DNA from: Tissierellaceae bacterium
GTDB lineage: Bacteria; Bacillota; Clostridia; Tissierellales; Tissierellaceae
Length of the DNA: 64,000 nt
Direction: 5' to 3'
Assembly: GCA_023229175.1 (NCBI GenBank)
Contig: JALNZV010000006.1
Span: 38,256-102,255 of the forward strand
Shown here one piece after another: positions 62,155 through 64,000 of the stretch. The stretch's first letter is position 1. Every line of letters starts with the position of its first letter. The position numbers and the translations under genes were made by a program. Below the pieces are notes generated by a model. The model was not told the DNA's origin and searched no databases. It saw only the letters and a list, made by a program, of their open reading frames with translations.

Positions 62155-63753
62155 ATGTATATGGAGAAAGTTGCAATATATATAAGGCTTAGTAAAGAGG
62201 ATATGAAAAAGATTTTTAAGGGAGATGATAGTGAAAGTATAAAAAACCAAAAACTTATGTTATCTGAATATGCAGCAAGAAAAGGATGGCAAATATATGA
62301 TTTTTATGTAGATGAAGATTATTCAGGAGCTGATAGAGATAGGCCTTCCTTTGATAGATTATTAAGGGATGCTAAGAACAGAGAATTTACCATAGTACTT
62401 TGTAAGACACAAAATAGATTTTTAAGGGATTTAGAAGCAGTTGAAGAGATTATCCATGGCAAGTTTTTAGAATGGGGTATTAGGTTTGTCTCTTTGTTAG
62501 ATGGAGCTGATACTGCAATTGAAGGCAATAAAAAATCAAGACAGATCCATGGTATGATAGATGAATGGTATCTTGAAGATCTTTCTAAAAATATAAGGGA
62601 GGTTTTTAAGACAAAAATGGAAGCTGGACAATATATAGGTTCATTTCCTCCCTATGGTTATATGAAGGATCCAAATAATAGACATAAACTTATAATAGAT
62701 GAAGAAGCTGCAAAGGTAGTAAGAAAGGTTTATAGCTTATATTTAAAGGGATATGGTACCCATAGAATAGCAAAGATATTAACTAAAGAAGGCATAGAAA
62801 AACCTTCTATACACATGAAAAGAAAATATGAGAATTTTTCTTTACCTAATGTAAGTGAATATGCTCTATGGGGGCATACTACTATAAATAGAATGCTACG
62901 AAATCCAATATATATAGGAACTCTTACACAAGGAAGGGAAACTACATTATCCTATAAGGATAGAAGAAGGATATCAGTAGATGAAGATGATTGGATAGTA
63001 GTAGAGGACAATCATGAACCAATAATAAGTAAAAAGGATTTTTATGAAGTCCAAAGATTACTTGATTCTAAGAGAAGAAATAAAAAGAAAAAAGGGAAAA
63101 CCCATGTATTTGCTACTAAGGTTAGATGCTTACATTGTGGTGGTTCCATGATAAGAAGTACTACTAGAAGTAGAAAGTATGATGATTTAGTATATTCCTA
63201 CTTAAAGTGTAACAATCACACATTAGGTGGCGATTTAGTTTGTGAATATATGAATAGGATTAATTATACAGATTTATATGATTATGTAGAAGCAGAATTT
63301 ATAAGAGTAATGGGAATATATGAAAGTAGTCCTGAGGCTCTTGATACAACTACTAGACAAATAAGGAAGGTAGACTATACAGAGGAGACAAGAAAATTAA
63401 TAAGTGCTTTGCAAACTGTTGAAGCTGATTTAAAGAACAAGGCCAAAGTGCTTACTAATTTATATATAGATAAATCTAAAGGGATAGTTTCTGATGAAGA
63501 TTATTTAACTATCTCTTTTACTTTACAAGAAGAAAGGCAGCAGTTAGAATTAAGGAAAAAAGATATTAAAGATAAGATGGAAGAAATTAAAAGATTAGAA
63601 TCAGAAAAAGCTGATGTAGAAAAGGTAGTTAAAGATTATTTGAAAAACCATAAACTTACTCATGAAATAGTTAATGAAACTATAGATTATATTGAAATAG
63701 GGGCTAAGGAGGATGGACAAAATAGGGTAATTAATATATACTGGAAATTGTAA
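62155..63753 (+). CDS. Large serine recombinase (TnpX-type integrase)
   Basis: 532 aa (ATG 62155 or 62161; AAAGGAAG upstream). Catalytic domain with IYIRLSKED (Ser14); a recombinase domain (about 175-300, YGTHRIAKILTKEGIEKP, NPIYIGTLTQGR); a zinc ribbon (VRCLHCGGSM ... LKCNNH ... LVCEYM); then a coiled coil (about 400-500). The family integrates and excises elements by cutting all four strands at a 2-bp crossover. It ends 40 bp from the right attachment site, so it is the element's integrase and excisionase. Confidence 0.92.
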   Translation: MYMEKVAIYIRLSKEDMKKIFKGDDSESIKNQKLMLSEYAARKGWQIYDFYVDEDYSGADRDRPSFDRLLRDAKNREFTIVLCKTQNRFLRDLEAVEEIIHGKFLEWGIRFVSLLDGADTAIEGNKKSRQIHGMIDEWYLEDLSKNIREVFKTKMEAGQYIGSFPPYGYMKDPNNRHKLIIDEEAAKVVRKVYSLYLKGYGTHRIAKILTKEGIEKPSIHMKRKYENFSLPNVSEYALWGHTTINRMLRNPIYIGTLTQGRETTLSYKDRRRISVDEDDWIVVEDNHEPIISKKDFYEVQRLLDSKRRNKKKKGKTHVFATKVRCLHCGGSMIRSTTRSRKYDDLVYSYLKCNNHTLGGDLVCEYMNRINYTDLYDYVEAEFIRVMGIYESSPEALDTTTRQIRKVDYTEETRKLISALQTVEADLKNKAKVLTNLYIDKSKGIVSDEDYLTISFTLQEERQQLELRKKDIKDKMEEIKRLESEKADVEKVVKDYLKNHKLTHEIVNETIDYIEIGAKEDGQNRVINIYWKL

Positions 63754-63768
63754 AATGGAATAATAAAA

Positions 63769-63797
63769 TTTTGGCTTACTGTTCACGGTACTTGAGT
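63769..63797. repeat. attR: right attP half-site and crossover core
   Basis: Half-site 63769-63792 (includes TTTTGGCTTACTGTTCAC) and core TGAGT (63793-63797). Joined to the left end, it makes a 50-bp dyad, with the TG at 63793-63794 in the centre. Confidence 0.85.
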
Positions 63798-64000
63798 CCC
63801 GTGGCCGTTATCATCATAAGGAGAGGTCCTATTATTTATGATATCCTTAAACCCTATTAACCTATTGGTAGGTCTTACAAGGTCGTAGTGGGGGGAGACG
63901 CCAGTATCTACAACGGCAATGGTAACTCCCTCACCGTGGAAGCCCTTATCCTGTGGAAAACTTGCGTCTATGGTGGGGGCTGCAATGTCCAATAGTGCAT
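63793..64000 (-). pseudogene. Subtilisin-family protease, N-terminal part cut by the ICE
   Basis: Minus-strand reading enters from beyond the window (ALLDIAAPTIDASFPQDKGFHGEG), includes catalytic Asp in TIAVVDTGVSPHYDL and catalytic His in DDNGHGT, then meets the element and stops after three foreign residues (QVP). Its continuation is the piece at 4191-5024. The fragment has no catalytic Ser. Confidence 0.9.

Larger units (their letters stand above)
5020..63797. mobile_element. 58.8-kb integrative conjugative element with TnpX-type integrase
   Basis: The element is bounded by TGAGT repeats inside a split S8 protease gene. It carries a large serine recombinase at the right end with TnpW- and TnpV-like proteins, a MOBP relaxase with a relaxosome protein, VirD4, VirB4, VirB6-, VirB2- and VirB3/PrgI-like proteins, and ParA/ParB. 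Most genes point right. The cargo consists of a Doc pair, a Fic protein, a Kiwa-like pair, a DUF697 GTPase and a 16-kb polysaccharide operon. The core looks intact, so the element may be self-transmissible. The left 3.8 kb contains the scar of another related element. Confidence 0.92.

Noticed and set aside
1..64000. tRNA, rRNA and insertion sequences
   Set aside because: No cloverleaf, rRNA motif or transposase gene with terminal repeats was seen on reading. Absence was not tested by a program.

Overview
The window reads as low-GC Gram-positive DNA, most likely a Clostridia/Tissierellia-type anaerobe. The signs are A+T-rich coding, strong GGAGG-type ribosome sites, many TTG starts, a sigma-54 activator beside an anaerobic L-cysteine desulfidase gene, and Tn4451/Tn1549-style conjugation genes. 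The species cannot be named from the sequence alone.

Layout. 1-4186 is chromosome: the end of a G5/M23 cell-wall peptidase, a sigma-54 activator, and a CyuA-like desulfidase with a -24/-12 promoter and paired upstream sites. 4191-5024 and 63793-64000 are the two halves of one subtilisin-family protease gene (minus strand). It is split next to its catalytic-His motif by a 58.8-kb integrative conjugative element (ICE). Joining the element ends gives an attP with 24-bp half-sites matching at 20 of 24 positions; joining the flanks restores the protease reading frame.

Element, left to right. 5.0-5.75 kb: four clusters of three 10-bp repeats at exact 20-bp spacing, with a small Cys protein and a serine resolvase. 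6.5-7.4 kb: scar of a second related element (chimeric pseudogenes). 7.5-8.7 kb: Doc-type toxin-antitoxin pair and an unknown gene. 8.9-12.4 kb: ParA, ParB-like and Toprim proteins. 12.4-16.5 kb: structured leader, RadC-like protein, relaxosome protein, MOBP relaxase, Fic protein. 16.5-43.3 kb: conjugation machine (VirD4, VirB2/B3/B4/B6-like, C39 hydrolase) interleaved with a Tad/Flp-pilus set (prepilin peptidase, CpaB, CpaE, CpaF, TadB, TadC, pilin-like proteins), a 2016-aa methylase/helicase with a TnpV-like gene nested out of frame, and two insertions into the operon: a Kiwa-like defence pair and a DUF697 GTPase. 43.4-44.8 kb: winged-helix replication-type protein. 44.8-61.0 kb: a complete-looking Wzx/Wzy-type polysaccharide operon with UDP-L-FucNAc (CapE/F/G) and UDP-GalNAcA-type genes. 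61.0-63.8 kb: XRE regulator, consensus promoter, strongly folded leader RNA, TnpW-like protein and TnpX-type large serine recombinase.

How it works together. The recombinase and XRE regulator should govern excision, which would also repair the protease. The relaxase, VirD4, T4SS and Tad genes should move the DNA, and ParA/ParB plus the replication-type protein suggest a plasmid-like circular stage. The cargo gives the host a surface polysaccharide, probable phage defence and addiction. Gene functions are family-level calls made by reading the proteins; no database search was run.
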